In this document: piece after piece, positions 24,846 through 34,691 of the stretch
How positions within the stretch are numbered: position 1 is the first letter of the stretch
Layout of the letters: every line of letters begins with the position of its first letter
Source of the DNA: JAQUTK01 sp963677415
GTDB lineage: Bacteria > Bacteroidota > Bacteroidia > Bacteroidales > JAQUTK01
Assembly (NCBI GenBank): GCA_963677415.2
Contig: CAXXFJ010000047.1
Location: 35,839 to 99,838 of the forward strand
Reading direction: 5' to 3'
DNA: 64,000 nucleotides
Position numbers and translations under genes: made by a program
The notes under the pieces: model-generated
Database searches by the model: none
The model's input: only the letters and a program-made list of their open reading frames with translations
What the model was told of the DNA's origin: nothing

Positions 24846-26024
24846 ATGAAAAAGAAAATTCGGATAGCCCTGTTACCACGCATCATCATTGCTATTGTAC
24901 TGGGCATTTTCTTTGGTTATTACCTTCCGGAGTCAATCGTTCGCATTTTTGTTACCTTCAATGGTTTGTTTAGCGAGTTCCTTCATTTTGTCATTCCTTT
25001 TATCATTCTGGGACTTGTGGCTGTTGCTATTGCTGATATTGGCAAAGGGGCAGGGAAGATGTTGCTTTTTGTCACTGTACTTGCTTATACGACGACTTTG
25101 ATCAGCGGTTTCTTCTCGTACGGTGTCAGCCAGACTTTCTTTCCTTCTATTATCCAATCGTCAGTGACGTTGAATACGACCGACCTTTCTCCTGATTTCA
25201 TTCCTTATTTTCGTGTTTCCATTCCTCCGTTGATGGATGTGATGACTGCTTTATTCCTCTCTTTCATGTTGGGTCTGGGCATGGCGTCCATTCCTGGCGA
25301 GAAGATGAAACATCTCTTTTATGAGTTTCAGCAAGTGGTGGTGTTGACTATCAAGTCGGTCATTATACCTCTTTTGCCACTCTATATCATGGGTATCTTT
25401 ATGAACATGACGGCTACCGGACAAGTATATCGGGTGCTCTCTGTGTTTGCCGGGATTATTCTCATTATCTTTATCATGCATATTCTGATCTTGCTTTTTC
25501 AATATTCAGTCGCCGGACTGGTAGCACGTAAAAATCCGCTCCTTTTGCTAAAGAATATGTTACCTGCTTACTTTACAGCGTTGGGCACTCAATCCAGTGC
25601 TGCCACTATCCCGGTAACGCTGACGCAGACCAAGAAGAATGGGGTGTCGGAAGAGATTGCTGATTTTGTAATACCTCTTTTTGCTACCATTCACCTCTCC
25701 GGCAGTACTTTGAAGATTGTAGCCTGTGCCATGGCTTTGATGCTCATGAAAGATATTCCGTATGATTTTGAGATGATGGCCGGATTTATTTGTATGCTGG
25801 CTGTTGTTATGGTGGCTGCACCGGGAGTGCCGGGCGGTGCAATTATGGCTTCATTGGGTGTTCTTGAGTCTATACTTGGCTTTGACGAGTCTGCCATTGC
25901 ATTGATGATTGCTCTTTATCTCGCTATGGATAGTTTTGGCACAGCCTGTAATGTGACTGGTGATGGTGCGCTTGCTGTTATCGTAGATACTGTGAAAGGT
26001 AAATTTAAATCTGATTCTCTCTGA
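24846..26024 (+). CDS. Dicarboxylate/amino acid:cation symporter (DAACS family)
   Basis: A 392-residue polytopic transporter. It starts KKIRIALLPRIIIAIVLGIFFGYYLPESI and carries the SDF family core: a serine-rich re-entrant loop at ALGTQSSAATIPVTL (about residue 243), then GSTLKIVACAMAL and the second loop VAAPGVPGGAIMASLGVLES. The late helix MDSFGTACNVTGDGALAVIV has the conserved NxTGD motif that binds cation and substrate. It probably takes up glutamate, aspartate, serine or C4-dicarboxylates with Na+ or H+. It lies 15 nt after smpB. Confidence 0.9.
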   Translation: MKKKIRIALLPRIIIAIVLGIFFGYYLPESIVRIFVTFNGLFSEFLHFVIPFIILGLVAVAIADIGKGAGKMLLFVTVLAYTTTLISGFFSYGVSQTFFPSIIQSSVTLNTTDLSPDFIPYFRVSIPPLMDVMTALFLSFMLGLGMASIPGEKMKHLFYEFQQVVVLTIKSVIIPLLPLYIMGIFMNMTATGQVYRVLSVFAGIILIIFIMHILILLFQYSVAGLVARKNPLLLLKNMLPAYFTALGTQSSAATIPVTLTQTKKNGVSEEIADFVIPLFATIHLSGSTLKIVACAMALMLMKDIPYDFEMMAGFICMLAVVMVAAPGVPGGAIMASLGVLESILGFDESAIALMIALYLAMDSFGTACNVTGDGALAVIVDTVKGKFKSDSL

Positions 26025-26169
26025 GACTTACAATTAAGCCAACACATTGTTTTTCCCCGTATCTCTTCGGCTATTTAAGAAAAAAATGCTTACTTTGCGA
26101 AGAATATATATGGCTTCTGCATGAGAAAAGTGTGTATGCTGTTACTAATCTAATAATTCCAGAAAAAGA

Positions 26170-27774
26170 ATGAAATCCTCCGGATTACTTATAGCTTTCT
26201 TCTTATTCACTTTCAACCTTTGGGCGCTAAACGATACTATGTTTGTTTACGAGCCTCGTATCCCTTTGCTGATCGACCGTTCTGATAATGAGTTACTTTA
26301 TTTGCGTATCCAAGCGGATGGACAAGATCATACATTTAACCAACTGACGCTTCAGATAGGTGATGAAATCCGCTTGTCCGATATCAAAGCGATAAAGCTC
26401 TATTATGCCGGAACTGATGCTCCTGAACGCAAGAAAATCAGCTCTTTCACAAGCGCTTCGTATATCCCTTCGAGAACTGCTGATGCTTCCTATTCGGTGT
26501 TGAAAGAAATCGTTCGTCCGAAAAGTAATCAATTGACGCTTACAGCTGAACAGAGGCTTTTTCCGGGCACCAATTTCTTTTGGATCAGTGTGGAGATGAA
26601 ACCGAATACTTCTTTGCTCTCACTGCTAAAAATGCAGATATCCAATGCCACTGTGGATGATCGTCCGGTGGTGTTACAGAAGTCAGCCAGTGAGATGGAG
26701 CACCGCATGGGAGTGGGTGTACGCTATCCTGGTGATGACGGTTCGGCAGCATTTCGTATTCCCGGACTGGTAACGTCCAACAAAGGGACGCTGCTTGGTG
26801 TCTATGATATACGTTACAAACACAGTGGTGACCTTCAGGCAGATGTTGATATCGGTTTGAGCCGTAGCACTGATAAAGGTCAGACATGGGAGAAGATGCG
26901 TGTCATCATGGACATGGGTGAATATGGCGGACTGCCTGAGGCTCAAAATGGCATTGGTGATCCATCGATTCTGGTGGATGAAGAGTCCGGAACGATCTGG
27001 ACGGTTGCTGCCTGGACTTATGGCATGGGCACCGGACGGGCATGGACAAACTCTCTACAGGGTATGGGTGTGAATGAGACCGCACAACTGATGCTCACAA
27101 AAAGTGTGGATGACGGCAAGAGCTGGTCCGAACTGATCAATATTACTGCTCAGGTGAAAGATCCTTCCTGGTACTTTTTATTGCAGGGACCAGGTCGTGG
27201 CATTTGCATGAGTGATGGCACACTCGTCTTTCCAATCCAGTTTATCGACAAGGATCGGATACCTAATGCGGGAATCATGTATAGCAAGGACAAAGGAAAG
27301 AACTGGAAGTTACACAATGCGGCACGCAGCAATACCACTGAAGCACAGGTATGTGAGGTAGAGCCGGGTGTGTTGATGCTCAATATGCGTGACAATCGGG
27401 GTGGAAGCCGTGCTGTGAGTATCACGAAAGATCTGGGGATGACCTGGGAAGATCATCCTTCTTCACGAAAGGCTTTGCAAGAGCCGGTGTGTATGGCGAG
27501 TATCATCAAAGTAGATGCTGCTGATAATGTGCTGGGTAAAAAGATCCTGTTGTTTTCTAATCCCGATGCGACTAACGGACGTCATAACATGACAATCAAA
27601 GCGAGTCTTGACAACGGATTGACATGGCCCTACAAACTATTGCTCGATGCGGAAGAGTGTTGGGGCTATTCCTGCCTTTCGATGGTGGACGATCAGACTG
27701 TTGGCATCTTGTATGAAAGCAGTCAGGCTCACATGGTGTTTCAGAGAATAAGATTAACCGATATTATTAAATAA
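26170..27774 (+). CDS. nanH: Exo-alpha-sialidase (GH33)
   Basis: A 534-residue secreted sialidase. A signal peptide ends near LWA (residue 19). An N-terminal beta-sandwich domain (about 20-175) precedes the six-bladed propeller. The propeller has the FRIP motif (AAFRIPGL, about residue 196) and Asp boxes SRSTDKGQTW, TKSVDDGKSW, SKDKGKNW, TKDLGMTW and SLDNGLTW. It removes terminal sialic acids from host glycans such as mucin. It begins a three-gene operon with hexosaminidase and sialate O-acetylesterase genes, spaced 7 and 13 nt apart. Confidence 0.95.
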   Translation: MKSSGLLIAFFLFTFNLWALNDTMFVYEPRIPLLIDRSDNELLYLRIQADGQDHTFNQLTLQIGDEIRLSDIKAIKLYYAGTDAPERKKISSFTSASYIPSRTADASYSVLKEIVRPKSNQLTLTAEQRLFPGTNFFWISVEMKPNTSLLSLLKMQISNATVDDRPVVLQKSASEMEHRMGVGVRYPGDDGSAAFRIPGLVTSNKGTLLGVYDIRYKHSGDLQADVDIGLSRSTDKGQTWEKMRVIMDMGEYGGLPEAQNGIGDPSILVDEESGTIWTVAAWTYGMGTGRAWTNSLQGMGVNETAQLMLTKSVDDGKSWSELINITAQVKDPSWYFLLQGPGRGICMSDGTLVFPIQFIDKDRIPNAGIMYSKDKGKNWKLHNAARSNTTEAQVCEVEPGVLMLNMRDNRGGSRAVSITKDLGMTWEDHPSSRKALQEPVCMASIIKVDAADNVLGKKILLFSNPDATNGRHNMTIKASLDNGLTWPYKLLLDAEECWGYSCLSMVDDQTVGILYESSQAHMVFQRIRLTDIIK

Positions 27775-27781
27775 CGATACA

Positions 27782-29797
27782 ATGAAAACAAAACTTTTTG
27801 CTCTGCTGGCTTGTCTGATGATGACGACTCTGTTGAGGGCCGGCATTCGTGAACTTCTTCCCAAGCCGGTCTATTATATGGCAACGGAAGCCAGTCCCAA
27901 AGGGTTTATTATCAGTGATGTTCATCTTATTGCAGATTGTCTGCAGCAGGAGTATGGCGACTGGATAAAAGAGGTCGGAGGCGAAATCCATTATGATGCG
28001 ATGCTTACCATTGAAGTGCGTATTGTGCCCTATATACGTATGGTGAAGGTCAATAATGATGAGGCTTATCATATTGCTATTGACAAGTATCGTGTGGTAG
28101 TTGAGGCGATTACTCCCAAAGGGGCTTATTGGGCTTTACAGACCTTGAAGCAGTTGGCCTTAGGTAAGGGACGCAACGCCGAACTGGAGGCTTGTGAAAT
28201 TATCGACTGGCCTGCTTTCCGTCTGCGTGGCTTCATGCATGATACCGGCCGTGGTTTTCTTTCCCTTGACGAATTGAAAAAGGAAGTAGAGTTGCTGTCT
28301 CAATTCAAGATAAATACTTTTCATTGGCATCTTACTGAAAATATTGGTTGGAGACTGGAGAGCAAACGTTATCCGCAACTCAACGAAAATGCTAATTACA
28401 AGCGTCTGCCGGGTAAGTATTATACGTTGAAAGATGTACGCGAACTGGTTGAGTTTTGCAAGAGACATAAAATGGATGTGATTCCCGAGATTGATATGCC
28501 CGGACATAGTGATGCTTTTACGCGTGCGTTCAACACCGATATGCAGACACCCGAGGGAATGAAGATTCTCAAGGAGTTGCTGGATGAGGTCTGTGAGGCC
28601 TTTGTGGGTACTCCTTCTATTCACATTGGCACGGATGAGGTAAACATAACCAATAAGGATTTTGTGCCGGAAATGGTGAAGTATCTTCGCGACAAAGGAA
28701 AGACAGTAATCTCATGGAATCCGGGTTGGAAGTACAAAGCCGGTGAAATTGACATGCTACAGATGTGGGGTTCCGGAGGTACTGAACTTGCAGGAGTTCC
28801 CGCAATTGATTCCCGCTATCATTATGCAAACCACTTTGACTCTTTTGCTGATATTGTAGGTCTGTATAATAGTAGTACTGCTGATCAGAAAATTGGAAGT
28901 GACGCGTATGCCGGAGCTATCTTAGCCGTTTGGAACGACCGTCCTCTCTCCACAGAAAAAGATATTATCCTGCAAAATGGTTTTTATCCTGCCATGCTTG
29001 CTCTGGCTGAACGTACATGGATGGGAGGAGGGGAGTATATTACCCGCAAAGGGACGATGATCGATGCTCCCGGAAGCGAAGGGTTTAAGGCATTTGAAGA
29101 TTTTGAAAGACGCATGTTGTATTATAAGAAAAGTATCTTCAAACATGAACCTTTTGCATATGTGAAGCAGACAAATGTGCATTGGCGGATTACCGATGCG
29201 TTGCCAAACGGAGGAGAAGTGACGAAGGTATTCCCTCCGGAAAATAAACTTCAGGCTGCGTATGTCATTCAAGATACAGTATGCTGTACACGGGTTGTCA
29301 CTGGCGCGGGCATTTATCTGCGACACACCTGGGGCACTAAGATTCCTGCTTTCTACCCCAATCCAAAGCCCAACAGCACTGCATATGCATGGACTTATGT
29401 TTATTCGCCAAAGAAGCAGACCGTAGGTGCCTGGATTGAGTTTCAAAACTACGGTCGCTCGGAGTTTGACGCTCCTCCTGCTCAGGGACAATGGGATACA
29501 AGAGGAAGTCGTATATGGCTTAATGATAGTGAGATACTCCCACAAAAGTGGAGTACTACTGCAACTAAGATTACCTCTGATGTTATTTTGGGCAATGAGA
29601 ATTTCTCAGCAAGAACACCGATAAGGGTTGTGTTAAACCGGGGATGGAACAAAGTCTTCCTTAAATTGCCGGTCAAAGAGTTTACGACTCCGGAAATTCG
29701 TCTGGTGAAATGGATGTTTACGTGTGTCTTTGTAACTCCCGACGGAAAAGATGCTGTCGAGGGACTGATATATTCTCCGGATCAGATGAAGAAATAA
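27782..29797 (+). CDS. Beta-N-acetylhexosaminidase (GH20)
   Basis: A 671-residue secreted enzyme with a signal peptide (MKTKLFALLACLMMTTLLRA). The N-terminal GH20b-type domain (about 25-135) leads to the catalytic barrel beginning WPAFRLRGFMHDTGRGFLS. Key parts are FHWHLTENIGWRLE, IPEIDMPGHSDAF and HIGTDEV, whose Asp-Glu pair is the catalytic couple. The C-terminal part from about residue 440 is beta-rich and may bind glycans. It removes GlcNAc or GalNAc from chain ends exposed after sialidase action, consistent with its place in this operon. Confidence 0.93.
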   Translation: MKTKLFALLACLMMTTLLRAGIRELLPKPVYYMATEASPKGFIISDVHLIADCLQQEYGDWIKEVGGEIHYDAMLTIEVRIVPYIRMVKVNNDEAYHIAIDKYRVVVEAITPKGAYWALQTLKQLALGKGRNAELEACEIIDWPAFRLRGFMHDTGRGFLSLDELKKEVELLSQFKINTFHWHLTENIGWRLESKRYPQLNENANYKRLPGKYYTLKDVRELVEFCKRHKMDVIPEIDMPGHSDAFTRAFNTDMQTPEGMKILKELLDEVCEAFVGTPSIHIGTDEVNITNKDFVPEMVKYLRDKGKTVISWNPGWKYKAGEIDMLQMWGSGGTELAGVPAIDSRYHYANHFDSFADIVGLYNSSTADQKIGSDAYAGAILAVWNDRPLSTEKDIILQNGFYPAMLALAERTWMGGGEYITRKGTMIDAPGSEGFKAFEDFERRMLYYKKSIFKHEPFAYVKQTNVHWRITDALPNGGEVTKVFPPENKLQAAYVIQDTVCCTRVVTGAGIYLRHTWGTKIPAFYPNPKPNSTAYAWTYVYSPKKQTVGAWIEFQNYGRSEFDAPPAQGQWDTRGSRIWLNDSEILPQKWSTTATKITSDVILGNENFSARTPIRVVLNRGWNKVFLKLPVKEFTTPEIRLVKWMFTCVFVTPDGKDAVEGLIYSPDQMKK

Positions 29798-29810
29798 AAT
29801 AAAGCCGATC

Positions 29811-31883
29811 ATGATGCATAAGGGATTGTTTCTCGGTCTTGTGTTGCTGCTAGCCGGACTTAAAGTGTCAGCTGCAGATAGTATTAAAGTTGCCTGTATT
29901 GGTAATAGTGTGACGTTTGGTTCCGGACTGATTGATCCGGATCATGAGAGCTATCCTGCTCTGCTTGGTCAACTGCTTGGTGGCAAGTATCAGGTGCGTA
30001 ACTTTGGAAAGCCCGGCACGACCTTGCTGCGCAAGGGACATCGCCCATATGCTAATGATATTGAGTTTCGCAATGCTGTGCGCTACATGCCGGATATTGC
30101 CATTGTTGAGCTTGGACTGAATGATACCGATCCGCGAGACTGGCCATTTTATCAGGACTTTTTCATTGCTGATTATCTCTATCTGATTCAGACGATTCGC
30201 AACTTGAGTCCGAAGTGTAAGATCTATGTGTGCCGTATGCCTCCAATCACTTTCCGTCATCTGAGGTTTAAGTCCGGCACACGTGAGTGGTACGAACAGA
30301 TTCAGCAACGCATCGAACAGTTTGCCGCTACGCAAGATGTGGAACTGATTGACTTGCAGGCTCCTCTTTATAACCGTCCCGACCTGTTTCCCGATGCCGT
30401 GCATCCTACCAAAGAAGGGGCGGCAATCATTGCTTCTACGGTATATTCTGCTTTGAGCGGTGACTTTGGTGGAATGCAGTTGCCTGAGATTTATGGCGAC
30501 AACATGGTCTTCCAACGCAATCGTCCGGTAGTGCTGAAGGGTAAAGCGAATGCCGGACAGAAGATCTCCGTGGTTCTTGGCAGTCAGAAAGGGGAGGCAG
30601 TGACCGATAAAGAAGGACGGTGGATGATTACGCTTGATTCATTGAATACGGGCACCACCTATTCATTGGCTATTTCTTCTCCTGATAAGAAGGTCTCGTT
30701 TCGCAATATTGTGGCAGGCGAGGTGTGGCTCTGTTCCGGACAATCCAATATGGCTCTCCGTGTCAACCAATCGGCAACCCTCAAGGAAACCATGAAGCAA
30801 CCGACGGATCCGAATATCCGCCTTTATAATATGCTACCCGATATTCAGATTGATGCGATCTCTTGGGATTCGATCGCTCTGAAGCGGATTAATCAGCAGA
30901 AATATTATACCCCGACGAAGTGGACAGAATGCAATGCAGAGACTGTCCCTGTATTCTCCGCAGTGGCTTATTATTTTGGAAAGAGACTGGCTGATAGTCT
31001 GAAGGTGCCTGTGGCATTAATATGTAATGCGATTGGTGGTTCGCCGACAGAAGCATGGATCGACCGCCATACACTGGAAGCCGATCCTGTGCTAGTAGAT
31101 ATCGAAACTAAATGGAGTGAAAATGGGTTGGTGCAGTCATGGGTACTTGAACGTGCCGGTCAGAATATTATGTTCGCCAAAGACAAGTTGCAACGCCATC
31201 CTTACGAACCTTGCTACCTCTTTGAGACAGGTATTCAGCCGTTGCAATCATTTCCGATTGCCGGAGTGATCTGGTATCAGGGAGAGTCCAACGAACACAA
31301 CATCGAACTGCATGAGAAACTGTTTCCTGCACTGGTAAACAGTTGGCGTGCAGAGTGGGGCTACGATTTTCCTTTCTACTATGTGCAACTCTCCGGGCTG
31401 GCTAATCGCTACTCCTGGCCCTTGTTCAGAGATAGTCAGCGCCGGATGCTGAAGACAATATCCAAGAGTGGTATGGCCGTCTGCTCTGACCTTGGTGATG
31501 AAGAAAATATACATCCCCGTGATAAGAAACAGGTAGGCGAACGATTGGCTGCCTGGGCATTGCATGGTACCTATGGATATAACCTGGTGCCATCCGGACC
31601 ACTCTACAAGAGTGTTACTTTCCGTGATGGAGCAGCGTATGTATCGTTTGACTATGCCGGCGGACTGCACAGCGCCGATGGCAAAGCACTTCGTACTTTC
31701 GAACTCGCCGGAGCGGATGGTCTCTTTGTGCCTGCCACAGCTTTAGTAGTAGGAGAGGAAGTGAAAGTGACCGCACCCACTGTCAAGGAACCCAAACAGG
31801 TACGTTATGCCTGGCAGCCTTACACCAATGCTAATCTGGTCAATAAGGATGGATTACCTGCTTCGACCTTCCGGAATGAATGA
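29811..31883 (+). CDS. Two-domain sialate O-acetylesterase (SGNH + SASA)
   Basis: A 690-residue secreted esterase. After the signal peptide, a first SGNH/GDSL domain (about 25-215) has block I IGNSVTFG, block III GLND and block V DAVHP (Asp and His). A second domain from about residue 225 is a SASA-type sialate O-acetylesterase, with AGEVWLCSGQSNM (Ser nucleophile region) and IWYQGESNEHN. Removing O-acetyl groups makes sialic acids accessible to NanH. It overlaps no neighbour, and it meets the convergent propeller gene 15 bp later with no terminator visible between them. Confidence 0.92.
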   Translation: MMHKGLFLGLVLLLAGLKVSAADSIKVACIGNSVTFGSGLIDPDHESYPALLGQLLGGKYQVRNFGKPGTTLLRKGHRPYANDIEFRNAVRYMPDIAIVELGLNDTDPRDWPFYQDFFIADYLYLIQTIRNLSPKCKIYVCRMPPITFRHLRFKSGTREWYEQIQQRIEQFAATQDVELIDLQAPLYNRPDLFPDAVHPTKEGAAIIASTVYSALSGDFGGMQLPEIYGDNMVFQRNRPVVLKGKANAGQKISVVLGSQKGEAVTDKEGRWMITLDSLNTGTTYSLAISSPDKKVSFRNIVAGEVWLCSGQSNMALRVNQSATLKETMKQPTDPNIRLYNMLPDIQIDAISWDSIALKRINQQKYYTPTKWTECNAETVPVFSAVAYYFGKRLADSLKVPVALICNAIGGSPTEAWIDRHTLEADPVLVDIETKWSENGLVQSWVLERAGQNIMFAKDKLQRHPYEPCYLFETGIQPLQSFPIAGVIWYQGESNEHNIELHEKLFPALVNSWRAEWGYDFPFYYVQLSGLANRYSWPLFRDSQRRMLKTISKSGMAVCSDLGDEENIHPRDKKQVGERLAAWALHGTYGYNLVPSGPLYKSVTFRDGAAYVSFDYAGGLHSADGKALRTFELAGADGLFVPATALVVGEEVKVTAPTVKEPKQVRYAWQPYTNANLVNKDGLPASTFRNE

Positions 31884-31898
31884 GACGTGTTTTCTGAC

Positions 31899-33248
31899 TT
31901 ACTTCGGTTTCACCATCATGATGACCAGATTGTCTGAATACTCGTTCAAAGACTTGACGAACTCTTTCAGTTTTTGCTGCTTCTCAGCAATTATATCCTC
32001 CTCGTAATAGCCGATCTTGTCCAGCACATCTATGAAATCGGCTGCAAGCATATAGTTGTAGATATACCCATCGGAAGAAACACCGTTAGGGAAAAAGGAA
32101 AGCCCACCGTCTATGTTATTCTGATAACCATATTTGTAATAGATTTTAAACATAATAGATTTCGGTAAACGTCTATTCTTAATATCATAGGGAGGATAAA
32201 TACATACAAGAGTCTGTAGGTTTTTATCATACACATACAATCCGGTAGTTGGGCTAGTTTTACCTATTCCGGTATTATAAGAAAAGCTAGGCATGAAAAG
32301 GTAGTGTTCCGTTTCTAAGACTTTTGCCCGATAGAGATTTGCACATTCTTCTCCAATCTGTTTACTATCCACTAAGTACTCCGGTCGTTTTTCCGTAGTC
32401 ATTGCAAACTTCCCCCAATCGAGAAAATAGGTGGGTACAAGTTCATTATTGGATGAAATCCGAAAGACGGTGTCATTATAGGCTTCGCGATAATAGACAT
32501 CCCCATTGTATCGGTAAAAGCGCTGATTCGTATTTGAATAAACGGCTATCGTTTCGCCCGGTTTCAGACTTTTAAACTTGACATTATTAGGGAAAGCTTT
32601 TATCGTATCTTTCTTCTCATTTTGTAAAATCAAACGATAGGGAGCATCTCCGTAGTAATTATCATAACTTGCGGCAAACAAGGTATCGTTCAGCATCGCA
32701 AAGAAAGGCACATCATGAAACGACATACTCTTGACATATTCTCCGTCAAAGGAGTAAGCAACCAGTTTACCACCTGATTTCACATAGATTCTTCCGGCTG
32801 TTTCATCTATATCCATATCTTCTACATACAAATATTCCTTAGGCCCTTGTCCGAGTCTTCCAATTTTTCGAATGAACTTTCCATCTCGTTGATATAGTAA
32901 TACCCGATCCATTGTGTTGACGAAAATGTATTCTTTACCAACAATGACTTGAAGTGCCTTTTTAATATATTCTTCTTCTCCCTTGTCATTCTTGCTACCC
33001 AGCACAATGTACTCCACGTCATTGGTTATTGTTGACAGATTGCAGGTTTCCCTATACTTTTTCTCTTTAACCTCCGGTGATAAACCTTCTAAAAGTTTAT
33101 ACCAGTTTGGTTTTTCCATTCCTATCGTAACCATGGTATCAGCGACAACAATGGAATCACTCGTTAACGCTGCTTTCTCATTACTCTTCTGCTGCGTGCA
33201 GGAAGTCATAGCCACTATAGCCAGGGACATAATAAATAGCTTCTTCAT
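31899..33248 (-). CDS. Six-bladed beta-propeller lipoprotein, array member 5 (subfamily A)
   Basis: A 449-residue lipoprotein with lipobox AMTSC (Cys17). Repeated blade motifs carry aromatic and glycine residues: VLLYQRDGKFIRKIGRLGQGPKEYLYVEDM and GRIYVKSGGKLVAYSFDGEYVKSMSF. This is the 6-bladed propeller (DUF5128-type) seen in many Bacteroides surface lipoproteins. The protein ends NEYSDNLVIMMVKPK. It is very close to the next gene; long blocks (residues about 70-180) are nearly identical. It is the last gene of a five-gene tandem array transcribed leftwards. The ligand and role are unknown. Confidence 0.8.
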   Translation of the reverse strand: MKKLFIMSLAIVAMTSCTQQKSNEKAALTSDSIVVADTMVTIGMEKPNWYKLLEGLSPEVKEKKYRETCNLSTITNDVEYIVLGSKNDKGEEEYIKKALQVIVGKEYIFVNTMDRVLLYQRDGKFIRKIGRLGQGPKEYLYVEDMDIDETAGRIYVKSGGKLVAYSFDGEYVKSMSFHDVPFFAMLNDTLFAASYDNYYGDAPYRLILQNEKKDTIKAFPNNVKFKSLKPGETIAVYSNTNQRFYRYNGDVYYREAYNDTVFRISSNNELVPTYFLDWGKFAMTTEKRPEYLVDSKQIGEECANLYRAKVLETEHYLFMPSFSYNTGIGKTSPTTGLYVYDKNLQTLVCIYPPYDIKNRRLPKSIMFKIYYKYGYQNNIDGGLSFFPNGVSSDGYIYNYMLAADFIDVLDKIGYYEEDIIAEKQQKLKEFVKSLNEYSDNLVIMMVKPK

Positions 33249-33269
33249 GTTCTTGTGTTTTAATGTTGT

Positions 33270-33317
33270 ACAGTATGTATCAATAGCTCCACACTTGAAT
33301 GTGGAGCATTGACATGT
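33270..33317 (-). pseudogene. Relic of a subfamily-B propeller gene between array members
   Basis: Read on the - strand from just after the stop of the gene at 33318, this intergenic DNA encodes NAPHSSVELLIHTV. The subfamily-B proteins have NAPPSSVEPLMLSV at their N-terminal end, and the DNA is similarly close. It is the only part of such a gene left here. It also folds as a hairpin (GCTCCACA with TGTGGAGC, 33286-33307). Confidence 0.65.
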
Positions 33318-34670
33318 TTACTTCGGTTTCACCATCATGATGACCAGATTGTCTGAATACTCATTCAAAGACTTGACGAACTCTTTCAGCTTTTGCTGCT
33401 TCGCAGGAAAAACATCTTCATCGTAATAGCCAATCGCGTTCAACACATCAATAAAATCGGCTGCAAGCATATAGTTGTATAGACAGCCATCGGAAGAAAC
33501 ACCTTCAGGGAAAAAGGAAAGCCCACCGTCTATGTTATTCTGATAACCAAGTCTATATCCTATCCTATTCAGTGATTTAGGTAGATCTCTGTGATTCATA
33601 TCGTAGGGAGGATAAATGCTGTTCAGTGTCTGCTGCTTTTTATCATACGTATAGAATCCTGTACCAGTGCTTGGGCCGCCTATTCCGGTATTATAAGTAA
33701 AGAAAGGCATGAAAAGGTAGTGTTCCGTTTCCAGTATTTGCGTCCTGTAAAGATTGGCACATTCTTCTCCTATCCGTCCTCTATCCACTAAATACTCCGG
33801 TCGTTTTTCTGTAGTCATAGCAGACTTCCCCCAATCAAGAAAATAGGTGGGTACAAGCTCATTATTGGATGAAATCCGAAAGACGGTGTCGTTATAAGCT
33901 TCGCGATAATAGACATCCCCATTGTATCGGTAGAAGCGTTGGTTCGTATTCGAATAAACGGCTAGTGTCTCGCCCGGTTTCAGACTTTTAAACTTGACAT
34001 AATTAGGGAATGATTTTATCGTATCTTTTTTCTCATTTTGTAAGATCAAACGATAGGGAGCGTCTCCGTAGTAATTATCATAACTTGCGGCAAACAAGCT
34101 ATCGTTCAGCATGGCAAAGAAAGGCACATCATGAAACGAGATGTCTTTGACACATTCTCCGTCAAAGGAGTAAGCAACCAGTTTACCTCCTGATTTCACA
34201 TAGATTCTTCCGGCTGTTTCATCTATATCCATATCTTCCACATACGAATATTCCTTAGGCCCTTGTCCGAGTCTTCCAATTTTGCGGATGAACTTTCCAT
34301 CCCGCTGGTATTGTAATACCCGATCCATCGTGTTGACGAAAATGTATTCTTTACCAACAATGACTTGCAGTGCCTTTTTGATATATTCTTCTTCTCCTTT
34401 GTCATTTTTGCTACCCAGCACAATGTACTCCACGTCATTGGTTATTGTGGACAGATTACAGGTTTCCATGTCTTTTTTGTATCTGACATCCGGCAATAAA
34501 CTCTCGTAAAGTTTCTTGCCGTTTAGCATCGTTTCTTCCATTCTTATCGTAACCAGGGTATCTGCGACAACTGTGGAATCATTCCCAAATGCTGCTTTCT
34601 CATTACTCTTCAGCTGCGTGCAAGAAGTCATAACGAAAATAGCCATGGGAATAATTAATATCTTCTTCAT
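33318..34670 (-). CDS. Six-bladed beta-propeller lipoprotein, array member 4 (subfamily A)
   Basis: A 450-residue lipoprotein with lipobox VMTSC (Cys17). It is the close paralog of the gene at 31899: the segment CNLSTITNDVEYIVLGSKND onward, the YGDAPYRLILQNEKKDTIK blade and the C-terminal KEFVKSLNEYSDNLV are almost unchanged, while the N-terminal 60 residues and part of the region around residues 320-390 differ. The leader ACACAAGAAT before the ATG recurs before other array genes. This pattern suggests recent duplication or gene conversion. The role is unknown. Confidence 0.8.
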   Translation of the reverse strand: MKKILIIPMAIFVMTSCTQLKSNEKAAFGNDSTVVADTLVTIRMEETMLNGKKLYESLLPDVRYKKDMETCNLSTITNDVEYIVLGSKNDKGEEEYIKKALQVIVGKEYIFVNTMDRVLQYQRDGKFIRKIGRLGQGPKEYSYVEDMDIDETAGRIYVKSGGKLVAYSFDGECVKDISFHDVPFFAMLNDSLFAASYDNYYGDAPYRLILQNEKKDTIKSFPNYVKFKSLKPGETLAVYSNTNQRFYRYNGDVYYREAYNDTVFRISSNNELVPTYFLDWGKSAMTTEKRPEYLVDRGRIGEECANLYRTQILETEHYLFMPFFTYNTGIGGPSTGTGFYTYDKKQQTLNSIYPPYDMNHRDLPKSLNRIGYRLGYQNNIDGGLSFFPEGVSSDGCLYNYMLAADFIDVLNAIGYYDEDVFPAKQQKLKEFVKSLNEYSDNLVIMMVKPK

Positions 34671-34691
34671 ATTCTTGTGTTTTTCATGTTA

